Positions 45,376 through 54,797 of a stretch of 64,000 nt of DNA are shown one piece after another. Numbering within the stretch: position 1 is the stretch's first letter; each line of letters begins with the position of its first letter. The notes below the pieces were generated by a model. That model made no database searches. It was not told the origin of the DNA and saw nothing but the letters and a program-made list of their open reading frames with translations. Origin of the DNA: Bradyrhizobium centrolobii (lineage in GTDB: Bacteria; Pseudomonadota; Alphaproteobacteria; Rhizobiales; Xanthobacteraceae); contig NZ_LUUB01000026.1 of assembly GCF_001641635.1 (NCBI RefSeq), forward strand, positions 87,283 through 151,282. The letters run 5' to 3'. Both the position numbers and the translations under genes were made by a program.

Positions 45376-45515
45376 GCGAACCGCTCGTCATCGTTGGCAA
45401 CGGCATGGCGGCTGCCTGCTTGTGCGAAGAGCTCGTCCAGCGTGCGATCGGCCGTTATGCCGTCTCGGTGATTCGTGAAGAGCGGCTTGCTTATGATCGC
45501 GTGCTGCTTTCGTCC
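45372..45515 (+). pseudogene. flp: flp, 5' fragment (copy B)
   Basis: The ATG at 45372 opens MSEPLVIVGNGMAAACLCEEL and continues to RLAYDRVLLSS, a normal N-terminal FAD-binding fold. After about 48 codons the sequence jumps into the copy C promoter. This fragment keeps the bases that the full-length copy has lost. Confidence 0.75.
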
Positions 45516-45521
45516 AATACC

Positions 45522-45870
45522 GTCAGTCAAAATATGTTCTTGAACATATTCTTCGTCCGTCACAACTCCACAGCGGCGGTGGATCTGAGTTTCGCAATCC
45601 AGGCGAACGATCGTGAATCTTTTGTCAGCGTTTTTGTCAGTCGAATAAACGCCGTCGCGTCTCAAAAGGAGTACTACAATGTTACGGAAGACCATGATCG
45701 TCTTAGCTAAGGCTGCCGCTCTCACACGCTGGCGCAGGGTTTAGGATTACGATGAGCGAACCCCTCGTCATCGTTGGCAACGGCATGGCGGCTGCCTGCT
45801 TGTGCGAAGAGCTCGCCCAGCGTGCGCTCGGCCGTTATGCTGTCGCCGCCGCACCTTGCCTATAATCGCG
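45522..45870 (+). repeat. Copy C of the cassette: promoter, truncated small ORF, globin tail, flp
   Basis: Palindrome (45531-45550), leader, ribosome-binding site AAAAGGAG and the small ORF start at 45679 match copy A in inverse orientation. After about 16 codons the DNA jumps to the globin tail (GCAGGGTTTAGGATTACG) and then the flp ATG at 45752, matching copy B. So copy C is a deletion derivative that placed the promoter directly in front of flp. Confidence 0.75.
45531..45550. promoter_or_regulatory. Palindrome AATATGTTC-N2-GAACATATT, copy C
   Basis: The same 9-2-9 palindrome as at 44916-44935, here facing rightward, about 128 bases upstream of the small ORF and 200 upstream of flp. Because this copy precedes flp and nasC, it is the likely current promoter site for nitrate reductase expression. 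Confidence 0.6.
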
Positions 45871-46952
45871 TGCTGCTCTCGTCGGTGCTGGCTGGCGAAG
45901 TGCGCCCGAGCGACATTTCACTGAAGCCGGCGGCCTGGTGGAGCGATCGGGGCATCACCTTGTGCTGCGGCGTCGGCGTGGCGGCGGCGGATATTGCCGC
46001 ACGCACCGTGACGCTGTCCGACGGCAAAGTGTTGCCATTCGCCAAGCTCGTATTCTCCACCGGCTCGCGGCCGATCTGCTTGCGCATCGCCGGCGCCGAT
46101 CTGCCCGGCGTGCTGACATTCCGCGACGTGAGCGACGTCGCGTCGATGTCGCGAGCTGTCTGCCGGAGTGCGCCCGTTGTCGTGATCGGCGGTGGGCTCC
46201 TGGGCATTGAGGCGGCTTACGGTCTCGCCAAGGCCGGCGCATCGGTGACACTGGTTCATCTTATGGATCGCTTGATGGAGCGCCAGCTCGACGCGCGCGC
46301 CGCATTGCTGCTCATGCGTGCGGTCGAGGCGAAAGGCATCCGGGTTCTGCTGGACGTCGCGACGGCGAGATTCGTCGGCAATAGTCACGTCGAGGGCGTA
46401 GTGCTCAAGGACGGCCGCGTCCTTGCGGCCGACATGGTCGTTGTTGCAGTCGGCATCAAGCCGAATGCCGAAGTTGCCGCTCACGCCGGTATCGCGGTCA
46501 ATCGCGGCATCGTCGTCGACGATCATCTCGTTACCAGCACGTCCGATGTTTTCGCAATCGGGGAATGCGCCGAGCATCGCGGCGTCTGCTACGGTCTGGT
46601 GGAGCCCGCCAACGAGCAGGCGCGCGCGCTGGCCGAGCGCCTTGCTGGCCACGATGCGCGCTATCTCGGCAGCGTGAACGCCACCAATCTCAAGGTCTCC
46701 GGCGTTCATGTGTTCTCCGCCGGCGATTTTCTCGGAGCGCCCGGCACGGAGTCGGTCGTGCTCAGCGATCAGGGTCTCGGTACCTACCGAAAGCTGGTGA
46801 TTGCCGGCGGCCGCGTCGTCGGCGCCGTGCTCTGCGGCGATACGGCCGATTCGTTCTGGTATCTCGATCTTATTCGTTCCGGCGCAACGATCGATTCCGT
46901 CCGCGAGGATCTCATTTTCGGTCGAGCATTGGCCGAGCGGCAAGCGGCCTAG
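45752..46952 (+). pseudogene. flp: flp: FAD-dependent NAD(P)H oxidoreductase with an 11-base deletion
   Basis: The ATG at 45752 opens MSEPLVIVGNGMAAACLCEELAQRALGRYAV and then loses frame near 45845. Alignment with copy B shows 11 missing bases (about 3.7 codons). The next frame carries the rest: HLAYNRVLLSSVLAGEVRPSD, a NAD-binding GGGLLGIEAAYGLAKAGASVTLV and a C-terminal GTYRKLVIAGGRVVGAVLCGD, ending ALAERQAA. The family (NirB-like/Flp) is thought to supply electrons to NasC. A downstream in-frame start could make a protein without the FAD-binding N-terminus, which would not be expected to work. Confidence 0.72.
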
Positions 46953-47002
46953 AGCGGCCGGCGTCCTCGCGACGAAACAGCTGAGTCGAACAGGAGCCGG
47001 TC

Positions 47003-49708
47003 ATGAACAGTTTATCGCCGCATTCTCCCGCCGTGCGCACTACCTGTCCATATTGCGGCGTCGGCTGCGGCATCCTCGCTGCCGTGGACCGGCAAGGCGA
47101 TGCGACTATTTCCGGTGATCCCGCGCATCCGGCCAATTTCGGGCGGCTGTGCTCGAAAGGCTCGGCGCTCGGCGAAACGCTTTCGCTCGACCAGCGCTTG
47201 CTCCACCCCATGTTTCGTCGGGCAGACGGTTCTCTTGCACGTACCGGTTGGGACACCGCACTGGCAAAGGTCGCAAACGGACTGCGCACGATCGTCGATC
47301 GCGACGGGCCGAACGCGATTGCGTTCTATCTTTCCGGCCAGTTGCTCACCGAGGATTACTATGTCGCCAACAAGCTGATCAAAGGCTTTCTCGGCTCGTC
47401 CAACGTCGACACCAATTCGCGGCTGTGCATGGCCTCTTCCGTTGCCGGCCATCGCCGCGCCTTCGGTGCCGACGTGGTGCCCGGCATTTACCGGGATCTC
47501 GACGAGGCCGATCTGATCGTGCTCGTCGGCTCCAATGCGGCGTGGTGCCATCCGGTGCTCTATCAGCGAATCATTGCCGCGAAAAAAGAGCGCGGCACCA
47601 GATTGGTCGTTATCGATCCGCGGCACACCGCGACGGCGGCCGCGGCGGATCTGTTCCTGCCGATCGCATCCGGAATGGATACCGCGCTGTTTTGCGGGCT
47701 GCTTGCCTACCTCGCCGATACGCGCGCGCTCAACGACAGCTATATCGCGGAATATACGAGCGGCTTTGCCGATGTGCTTGCGCGCGCCCGTGAGATCGCC
47801 GGCGACGCGGCAGCGGCTGCCAGTGCGGGCGGACTCGATCTCGGCGAGGTTGCCCGCTTCTTTGAGCTGTTCGCGCGAACCGAGCGGGTCGTCACCTGCT
47901 ACTCGCAAGGGGTCAATCAGTCCGCGCAGGGAACTGACAAGGTGAATGCGATCATCAATGTTCACCTCGCCACCGGGCGCCTCGGCCGGCCGGGCATGGG
48001 ACCGTTCTCGCTGACCGGCCAGCCCAACGCCATGGGCGGCCGCGAAGTCGGTGGGCTCGCCAATCAACTCGCCGCCCATATGGGCTTTTCGCCAAGTGAA
48101 ACCGATCGCGTCCGCCGCTTCTGGAACGCGCCCCGGATGGCGGCGAGCGAAGGCCTCAAGGCCGTCGACATGTTCGAAGCGATCGAACGCGGAACAATCA
48201 AGGCGCTCTGGGTCATGGCGACAAATCCGGCCGTGTCGCTGCCGCGCGCGGGCGCCTTTCGAGCGGCGCTGAAAAAGCTCGAATTGTTCATCGTGTCCGA
48301 GACTACACTTCACAACGACACCGTCGACGCGGGCGCGCATGTGCTCTTGCCTGCGGCCGCCTGGGGCGAAAAAGACGGCACCGTTACCAATTCGGAGCGG
48401 CGTATTTCGCGCCAGCGTGCGTTCCTGCCGCGCCCCGGCGAGGCGCAGCCCGATTGGTGGATCGTCAGCGAAGTGGCTCAGCGCCTCGGCTTCGAGAGCG
48501 CGTTTGCCTACCGCAAACCGGCAGACGTTTTTCGCGAGCACGCGGCGCTGTCAGCGTTCGAGAATGATGGTCGGCGCGCCTTCGACTTGGGTGGTCTCGC
48601 GGCGCTCGCCGACGATGACTATGACCAGCTCGACGCGGTGATGTGGCCCGTGAAAGCCGGAGTCGAACCAGGCGAAGCACGCTTCTTCGGCGCCGGAGCT
48701 TTTTTCACGAGCGATCGGCGTGGCCGCTTCATTGCACCGGGACATCCGGGGGTGCGTGCGGCGACGAGCGACGCTTTTCCGCTCCGCCTCAACACCGGGC
48801 GCCTGCGCGATCAGTGGCACACGATGACGCGCAGCGGAAAGAGTCCGCGGCTGGGCGCGCATTCACCCGAACCGATGGTGGATGTTCACCCCGATGATGC
48901 GAGTAGGACGGGCATCAGCGATGGCGGTTTCGCCAAGGTCACGACGCCCCATGGCGGCGCCGTGTTTCGGGTTTGCGTTCGTTCGGGTCAGCAACGCGGA
49001 TCGATTTTCGCACCAATTCACTGGAGCTATTCGACGGCGGCCGATGCGTGCGTCGGCGCGCTGGCGATGGCGGAAAACGATCCGCTTTCCGGCCAGCCCG
49101 AGCTCAAGGCCACGCCCGCGCGCGTCGAACCTCTCGAGTTCGCCTATCGCGGTTTTGCGCTCACGCGCGACTTGATCGCGCTCCCCGACGGAACGTGGTT
49201 CGCGCGCGTCGCCGTTGCCGGGGGTCACGGGCTTCTGTTCGCGACCAACGAATTGCCCGCCCGATGGCATGGTTTGGTCGAAAAGCTGATATGTGGCGAC
49301 CGGGAGCGTGCGGAATATATCGATCTGCCGCGTGGCATCGTGCGCATCGCTGCGTTGTGCGCCGGCAAGATCGATGCCTGCATTTTCTCGGGGCCGTCAC
49401 AAAATCCGCCGCGATGGGAGGTCGTGCGCGCGCTGTTCGATCTGGGAATCTTGGCCGAGCGCGACCGGCGTCTTCTTCTTTCCGGCCAAAGCACCGAGGG
49501 CGTTGCCGAAACCGGGCCGATCGTCTGCGCCTGTTACAGTGTCGGACTTGAAGCCATCCGCCGCGCCGTGGCTGAAGGGGGGGCCGCGAACGTCGGCGAT
49601 ATCGGGCGAGCGCTTCGCGCCGGCACCAATTGCGGTTCCTGCGTTCCGGAATTGCAGGGAATTATCGAGCGGACCGCGTCCGCGGTTGGCTCGCGAACCG
49701 CCAGCTAG
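47003..49708 (+). CDS. nasC: Assimilatory nitrate reductase catalytic subunit NasC
   Basis: A 901-residue molybdopterin oxidoreductase. The N-terminal 4Fe-4S site is CPYCGVGCG with a last Cys in RLCSKGSAL (about residues 14-52). MopB-type text includes NTNSRLCMASS (read as VDTNSRLCMAS here), GQPNAMGGREVGG and a C-terminal cofactor-binding part with LNTGRLRDQWHTMTRSGK. The last 55 or so residues are a BFD-like 2Fe-2S domain (VCACYSV and GTNCGSCVPELQ). It lies 50 bases after flp with its own GAACAGGAG-like site, so it may be made even though flp is broken. Confidence 0.92.
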   Translation: MNSLSPHSPAVRTTCPYCGVGCGILAAVDRQGDATISGDPAHPANFGRLCSKGSALGETLSLDQRLLHPMFRRADGSLARTGWDTALAKVANGLRTIVDRDGPNAIAFYLSGQLLTEDYYVANKLIKGFLGSSNVDTNSRLCMASSVAGHRRAFGADVVPGIYRDLDEADLIVLVGSNAAWCHPVLYQRIIAAKKERGTRLVVIDPRHTATAAAADLFLPIASGMDTALFCGLLAYLADTRALNDSYIAEYTSGFADVLARAREIAGDAAAAASAGGLDLGEVARFFELFARTERVVTCYSQGVNQSAQGTDKVNAIINVHLATGRLGRPGMGPFSLTGQPNAMGGREVGGLANQLAAHMGFSPSETDRVRRFWNAPRMAASEGLKAVDMFEAIERGTIKALWVMATNPAVSLPRAGAFRAALKKLELFIVSETTLHNDTVDAGAHVLLPAAAWGEKDGTVTNSERRISRQRAFLPRPGEAQPDWWIVSEVAQRLGFESAFAYRKPADVFREHAALSAFENDGRRAFDLGGLAALADDDYDQLDAVMWPVKAGVEPGEARFFGAGAFFTSDRRGRFIAPGHPGVRAATSDAFPLRLNTGRLRDQWHTMTRSGKSPRLGAHSPEPMVDVHPDDASRTGISDGGFAKVTTPHGGAVFRVCVRSGQQRGSIFAPIHWSYSTAADACVGALAMAENDPLSGQPELKATPARVEPLEFAYRGFALTRDLIALPDGTWFARVAVAGGHGLLFATNELPARWHGLVEKLICGDRERAEYIDLPRGIVRIAALCAGKIDACIFSGPSQNPPRWEVVRALFDLGILAERDRRLLLSGQSTEGVAETGPIVCACYSVGLEAIRRAVAEGGAANVGDIGRALRAGTNCGSCVPELQGIIERTASAVGSRTAS

Positions 49709-49886
49709 GCTGATAGCGTCAAGCTTGCGGGCCTGGCGTCTGCCCGTGTTTGCATGGGAGGAGCGGTCGCCCGCTTTGCCATTCTTTTAACCGTCTATTC
49801 AACGGGCGAGGTGCTGGGCGCTTTAGGGCGTATCTCACGCCAACGGAGCGAAGACCTTTTGGACCTCGTTCGCGCGTCCGAACGCT

Positions 49887-50516
49887 TCAAGGGGAGTGCA
49901 GGCGTTCGCGTTCAGTTGCGGCAGAACCCTCGCGCGGCCACTGTCCGAGCGACAGCGCGACGTTCATTGCGGCTTCGCGTATTTCGTCGGCGAGCACGCG
50001 ATCCTCGATCGAGCGCGCCAACACCATGCCGCCAACGCATAGCGTTGCAATCGCGCGAGCCCGGGATCGGGCCGCCTGTCCATTACGCTGCATTGCCTGC
50101 TCAAAAATATCGATCATGACCCTGAGCACAGTTTCAAATGCTTGCCGAACACGGTGCTCCTCGCGCAAAAAGTCGGTCGGAAAAGCGATCAGGGGGCAGG
50201 TTCCGTCGATATCGTCGAAATGCTCGCGCGAAAGATAGTCGCGAACGAACTGAGCCGCGCTGTCAAAAGCGCGCGAATCGATGCTGACTCCGTCGCCGCC
50301 TAAAAGCTGCTTTTCACTTAAAATTTGGGTGACCGTTTCGGCGTAAAGATCACCTTTGCTCTCAAAGTAACTATAGAAACTTCCCCGGGTGAGCCCGGCA
50401 TCAGCCATAACGTCGTCGATTGACACGGTATCGAACCCACGGCGGTTGAAGAGTCGCCGTGCGCTCCGAACAATGTTCTGTTTGGTCAGGTGGCGGTGCT
50501 CGGCAGGATACGACAT
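49887..50516 (-). CDS. TetR-family regulator
   Basis: A 209-residue TetR protein. The helix-turn-helix is at about residues 18-50: RRLFNRRGFDTVSIDDVMADAGLTRGSFYSYFESKGDLY. The ligand domain follows, with FDDIDGTCPLIAFPTDFLREEHRVRQAFE, which resembles the TetR_C group with an internal Cys. The ATG at 50516 is preferred to an upstream GTG-type start. It is convergent with nasC and has no clear partner on the other side. Confidence 0.8.
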   Translation of the reverse strand: MSYPAEHRHLTKQNIVRSARRLFNRRGFDTVSIDDVMADAGLTRGSFYSYFESKGDLYAETVTQILSEKQLLGGDGVSIDSRAFDSAAQFVRDYLSREHFDDIDGTCPLIAFPTDFLREEHRVRQAFETVLRVMIDIFEQAMQRNGQAARSRARAIATLCVGGMVLARSIEDRVLADEIREAAMNVALSLGQWPREGSAATERERLHSP

Positions 50517-51024
50517 CGAACCTCTCTCTGGCGACAAGCTAGTGTTTCGATTCTCGAAGCCGCATCCAAGTAGGAGGATTGCTTCAGAGCGCCTTTATAA
50601 ACTGCAGTACCGTCGCAACGGTTTCAAGCAGCTCAAATAACAAACAAGTTAGTTTTGGACTTACAAGTCAGTGCCGCAGATCGTCGGAAGAACGCCGCTG
50701 GAGAGCACGTCGTCTATCATATGCCGCATTCGCTCGGTCAGCATGTCATCCCGGCAATTGCTTTCGAGCAACAGCCCCGCAACACCGGTGGAGCCCATCA
50801 CTCGATGCGGCGATCGTCGTGATCGCGCGCGCGATACCGCCGGCTAGTGGTGCGTGGGCGGATAGCCGCTGAGTTGGGTGCGTAGCGCCGGTAGCCGTAG
50901 CTGCACCCGTAGTCGTGGGCATAGAGCCTAGCTACGAAACGCCGTGCGCGGAATATGCGCGGGCGCTGGCTGAGCGGTAGACGAGCATCTATTTGCAGAA
51001 TGAGCTGTTACGGAATTATCACTC
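50517..51024. other. 508-base gap with no supported gene
   Basis: This gap lies between the TetR gene and the threonine-aldolase-like gene. On the minus strand near 50860-50930 there is a short Tyr/Gly/Arg-rich reading (DYGCSYGYRRYAP), possibly the residue of a small exported protein, but it has no start or clear family. Nothing else is supported. Confidence 0.3.
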
Positions 51025-52101
51025 TCAGCTTCGTGTGACTGCAGAACGGACGAGCGCGATGAGCTCGTCCGCCTCCTGTTCAGTGCTGTCAAAGCGGGCC
51101 ACGAACCGGATCACGTCGTGGCCCCGCCGTGCGAAGTGCAGCCCGATCGCCGCGAGGCGGTTGATGGCTTGACCTGGCAGGTTGAGGAAGACCAGATTGG
51201 CTTCCACTGGCGCAACGAGCCGAACGTCGGGCAGCGCGGCGAGACCTGCGCCAAGGCGTGCGGCCACGGCATTGGCCTTCGCCGCGAGCCGCAAATAAAG
51301 GCGATCCTCTACGTAAGCGAGAAGCTGCGCAGATGCATAGCGCATCTTTGACGCGGTCTGGCCAGCGCGGCGGAGCCGATAGGAGAGGGATTCGACGAGG
51401 TCCTGGTCGAAAACCACGATCGCATCCGCCGACATCGCCCCATTCTTGGTCGCCCCGAAGGATAGGATGTCGACGCCGGCCCGCCAGGTCATGTCGGCTG
51501 GGCTGCAGCCGAGCCGCGCCAGCGCATTGGCGAATCGGGCGCCATCCATGTGTAGCGACAGATTCTTGTCATGGGCGATTGCTCCAATCTCGGCTATCTC
51601 GGCGAGAGGGTAGATGGTGCCATATTCGCTGGCCTGAGTGATCGATATCGCGTCGGGCTGGGCGCGATTGCGGACGCCCCAGCCCGCGCTGGCCAGCGCC
51701 TCGCGCAGGTTCGACGGCTCGATCCGAAAGTGCGGGCCGGGCATGGGGAGGAGCTTCGCGCCGCCCGTGAAGGCTTCGGTCGCGCCGCCTTCCGCCGTGT
51801 GGATATGTGCCTCTTCGTGGCAATAGACGGCGCCATAGGGCCGCGCGCAACTCGCGAGCGACAAAGCATTGGCCGCCGTGCCGGTCGAGACCGGGAATAC
51901 CGTGACCTCGGTCTCGAACAGCGTCGAAAAGCGCCGATTCAGCAGCTTCGAATAATCGTCGTCGCCGTAAGCGGCAGCCGGGCCGCGATTGGCTTCTGCG
52001 ATCGCCTGCAATATCTCAGGTCTGACCGGCGCGACATTGTCGCTACGGAAATTCGGGAGTGTCCGGGCTGCTTCGTTGATGCCGTCCTGTCCTGCCGTCA
52101 T
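51025..52101 (-). CDS. Threonine-aldolase-like PLP enzyme
   Basis: A 358-residue enzyme of the beta-eliminating lyase/threonine aldolase family. It shows FRSDNVAPVRPEIL at the start, THIG-like HIHTAEGGATEAF, LHMDGARFANALA with the PLP Asp, and SFGATKNGAM with the PLP Lys (about residue 221). Such enzymes split beta-hydroxy-alpha-amino acids into glycine plus an aldehyde. It is the last gene of the eight-gene operon and overlaps the permease gene by four bases. The in vivo substrate is probably not plain threonine, given the operon. Confidence 0.82.
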   Translation of the reverse strand: MTAGQDGINEAARTLPNFRSDNVAPVRPEILQAIAEANRGPAAAYGDDDYSKLLNRRFSTLFETEVTVFPVSTGTAANALSLASCARPYGAVYCHEEAHIHTAEGGATEAFTGGAKLLPMPGPHFRIEPSNLREALASAGWGVRNRAQPDAISITQASEYGTIYPLAEIAEIGAIAHDKNLSLHMDGARFANALARLGCSPADMTWRAGVDILSFGATKNGAMSADAIVVFDQDLVESLSYRLRRAGQTASKMRYASAQLLAYVEDRLYLRLAAKANAVAARLGAGLAALPDVRLVAPVEANLVFLNLPGQAINRLAAIGLHFARRGHDVIRFVARFDSTEQEADELIALVRSAVTRS

Positions 52102-53735
52102 ATCACTGTTGTTTCCTGCTTGCTGATGCGCCGGTTGACCAGAAGCAACGGGATTGCAGTGACGAGGATGAGTACCGCCGCCGCGGCGGCCGCGAGCCCC
52201 GCGCCCGTGCCCTCAATGGCATGATACATGACGACGGTCGTGGTGACCCAGCCGCTCGCATAAAGCACGATGGTCGCGCTCAACTCGGATGCCGCCGTGA
52301 TCCAGACGAGCACCAGCCCGCCGACAAGGCCACTTGCCATCAAGGGCACCGTCAGGGTCGCGAAGGTTCTAATTGGCGAGACCCCGAGATTGATCGAGGC
52401 TTCCTCGAGCGAGGGATCGAGCTGATGCACGATTGCCGAGGATGACCGGATCGCGAACGGTAGCTTGCGGACGACATAGGCGATGACCAGGATCAGCCAA
52501 CCGCCGGTCAGAATCAGAGGACCGCTGTTGAACGCGATGATGAGCCCGATCGCCAGGATCGTGCCCGAGACCGCAAACGGCACCATGCCGACGAAGTCGA
52601 GCAAGCCCGACAAGCGGGTGCGGTGCCGAGCTACGACATAGCCGATCGGAGCACCGATCAGCATGGTGGCGACGGCCGCGATGCTGGCGAGCGTCAGCGT
52701 GTTGAGCAGCGGCCGATAGGAGCCCGACAGCAGGGTGGCGTAATTGACCAATCCCAGCTCCCAGGTCAGGACGGGGCCGCGGAAGCGCAAGACGGAGACC
52801 ATTAACACGGCCGTGAAAGGCAATAGCGAGACGATCACGATACCCCAACTCATGATCGCAGCGACCAGTCGTAGTCCTGGCGTGAGCGGCAATTTCGCGG
52901 GCGCGCTGCGGGCACTGGTCGAGAAACGGCGCTTGCCGAGATAGTGCCGTTGAACCAGAAGCGTGAGCGCCGTGCAGGCGATCAGGAGCACACTGAGCGC
53001 GCCCGCCGCGGCCGGGTTGGCGTCAGACTCACCGGCAAAGAGTTTGAAGATGTCGACGGCCAGGAATGGCCGGTCTTCGGCCAGCACCGCCGGCACGCCA
53101 AAATTCTCCAGCGCCTCGACGAAGACCAATAGTCCGCCGGCCAGGATCGCCGGCATCACGATCGGCAGGAGCACGGTGCGGATCACATAAGGCTGCGAAC
53201 CGCCGAGATTGCGAGCTGCCTCTTCCATAGAGGCGTCGACTGCCTGGAAACCGGCGAGGACAGGCATGACAACGTACGGATAAAGCGTCAACGTGAACAC
53301 GATGACGATGCCGGGAAGGCCGTAGATCGAACCGATAGGGATGCCGATCCCGCGTAAAGCTGTGGTGACGACGCCGGCATGGCCGAAAAACAGCACCAGC
53401 GCGTAGGCGCTGACGAACGAGGGAAGGACGAGCGGCAGAGTCGCAAGCGTAAGGAGGAGCGCGCGGCCCGGCACGTCGATTCGGGCGAGACAGAAGGCGA
53501 GAGGGATGCTGATGGCGCATGCGAGGGCCGTCGCGAGCGCGGCGGCGAGCAGGCTGTTGCCGATGCTACCGAGATAGTAGCGGCTCTTCACAATCGTCGC
53601 ATAGTTCGCAAATGTCAGGCCACCCGTGCCGTCGATCCGTATGCTCGCGTCCAGAACGAGTGCCAGCGGGTAGAGCAGAAAAACCGCGAGCAGCACCAGG
53701 GCCGCCAGCGTCACGATGGTGGCGAAGCGTTTCAT
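52098..53735 (-). CDS. ABC transporter permease, two-domain (FbpB/AEP type)
   Basis: A 545-residue permease made of two six-helix halves, as in ferric iron (FbpB) and 2-aminoethylphosphonate transporters. Each half has an EAA loop: SMEEAARNLGGSQPYVIRTVLLP (about residues 167-189) and SLEEASINLGVSPIRTFATLTVP (about residues 443-465). It is coupled on both sides by four-base overlaps. Confidence 0.87.
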   Translation of the reverse strand: MKRFATIVTLAALVLLAVFLLYPLALVLDASIRIDGTGGLTFANYATIVKSRYYLGSIGNSLLAAALATALACAISIPLAFCLARIDVPGRALLLTLATLPLVLPSFVSAYALVLFFGHAGVVTTALRGIGIPIGSIYGLPGIVIVFTLTLYPYVVMPVLAGFQAVDASMEEAARNLGGSQPYVIRTVLLPIVMPAILAGGLLVFVEALENFGVPAVLAEDRPFLAVDIFKLFAGESDANPAAAGALSVLLIACTALTLLVQRHYLGKRRFSTSARSAPAKLPLTPGLRLVAAIMSWGIVIVSLLPFTAVLMVSVLRFRGPVLTWELGLVNYATLLSGSYRPLLNTLTLASIAAVATMLIGAPIGYVVARHRTRLSGLLDFVGMVPFAVSGTILAIGLIIAFNSGPLILTGGWLILVIAYVVRKLPFAIRSSSAIVHQLDPSLEEASINLGVSPIRTFATLTVPLMASGLVGGLVLVWITAASELSATIVLYASGWVTTTVVMYHAIEGTGAGLAAAAAAVLILVTAIPLLLVNRRISKQETTVI

Positions 53736-54793
53736 GACGCCGGAAATGCCGTGATCTGCGCAGGGTCGTACGAAAGGGCGAGCGGCGCGCCCGGCGACCC
53801 GTCGAACACCTGCCCGCCGAGCGCCGAGATGCGAATCTGGGTGCCGTCCGGCAGGGTTGCGTGGAGACGTTGCATCGGGCCAAGAAATTCACGCAGCGCC
53901 AGGCGGGCTTGGACGAGAGCGCCGCCGGAACCGTCGCCCAGTCGCAACGCCTCTGGTCTGACCGACAGCAGGACCGAAGCGCCCGGCCGGGCGATCTCGC
54001 CCCTGACCGTGAACTCCGTTCCGGCTGCTGCGACATGAGTATCACGGCCGTCGAAAGCTCTCGCGATGCCCGGCACCATATTGGTCGAGCCGAGGAACTC
54101 GGCCACGAAGGCGGTTTGGGGCATCCGATAGATGCGTTCGGGTGTGTCCACTTGCTCGATCTTGCCGTGACGCAAGACGGCGATGCGATCGGAGATAGCG
54201 AGCGCCTCCTCCTGATCATGCGTTACATAGATCGCGGTCAGGCCGAGCGCCTGCTGGAGCTGCCGGACCTCGATCCGCATTTCGGTGCGCAGTTGCGCGT
54301 CGAGGTTGGACAGGGGCTCGTCGAACAGGAGCACGGCGGGTTCGATCACCAGCGCGCGAGCGATTGCCACGCGCTGCAGCTGACCGCCCGAGAGCTGGTG
54401 TGGTGAACGTGGCCCGTAGCCCTCCAGGCGCACCCGCTCGAGTGCCTTATCGACACGCGACTGGATCTCGGCAAGCGGGACCTTCCTGGCCTTCAGCCCG
54501 TAGGCGACGTTTTCGGCTACCGTATGGTTCGGGAAGATCGCGTAGTTCTGAAACACCATGCCGGTGTCGCGACGATGCGCGGGCAGACGATCGATGCGCT
54601 GGTCGTTGAAGGAAATCGAGCCGGATTCGACATCGACGAAGCCGGCGATCATGCGCAGCAGCGTCGTCTTCCCGCAGCCCGAAGGCCCAAGCAGCGTGAA
54701 CAGCTCGCCATGCTCGATGACGAGCGAGATGTCGTCCACGGCCCGCACCGCGCCGAAGGTGCGGGTCAGGTTTTCAATCCGGATACTGGTCAT
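53732..54793 (-). CDS. ABC transporter ATP-binding protein (FbpC/PotA type)
   Basis: A 353-residue ATPase with a TOBE-like C-terminal region. Walker A is GPSGCGKTT, the signature is LSGGQLQRVAIARALV and Walker B is VLLFDEPLSNLDAQ. It lies four bases after the binding-protein gene. Confidence 0.88.
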   Translation of the reverse strand: MTSIRIENLTRTFGAVRAVDDISLVIEHGELFTLLGPSGCGKTTLLRMIAGFVDVESGSISFNDQRIDRLPAHRRDTGMVFQNYAIFPNHTVAENVAYGLKARKVPLAEIQSRVDKALERVRLEGYGPRSPHQLSGGQLQRVAIARALVIEPAVLLFDEPLSNLDAQLRTEMRIEVRQLQQALGLTAIYVTHDQEEALAISDRIAVLRHGKIEQVDTPERIYRMPQTAFVAEFLGSTNMVPGIARAFDGRDTHVAAAGTEFTVRGEIARPGASVLLSVRPEALRLGDGSGGALVQARLALREFLGPMQRLHATLPDGTQIRISALGGQVFDGSPGAPLALSYDPAQITAFPAS

Positions 54794-54797
54794 GGAA

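Larger units (their letters stand above)
45060..45515 (+). repeat. Copy B of the cassette: small ORF tail, globin, flp start
   Basis: This plus-strand copy begins within the end of the small ORF (GCATGCGTGGTCCGCGCCGC aligns with copy A), runs through a decayed globin, then the first 48 or so codons of flp, and stops abruptly at about 45515, where copy C begins with its own promoter. It has no promoter of its own. Confidence 0.75.

Noticed and set aside
45918..46943. 341-codon minus-strand frame opposite flp
   Set aside because: The flp frame carries FAD/NAD motifs; the antisense frame has none.
47012..48541. 509-codon minus-strand frame opposite nasC
   Set aside because: nasC has its iron-sulfur and cofactor motifs in the other strand; this frame is a shadow.
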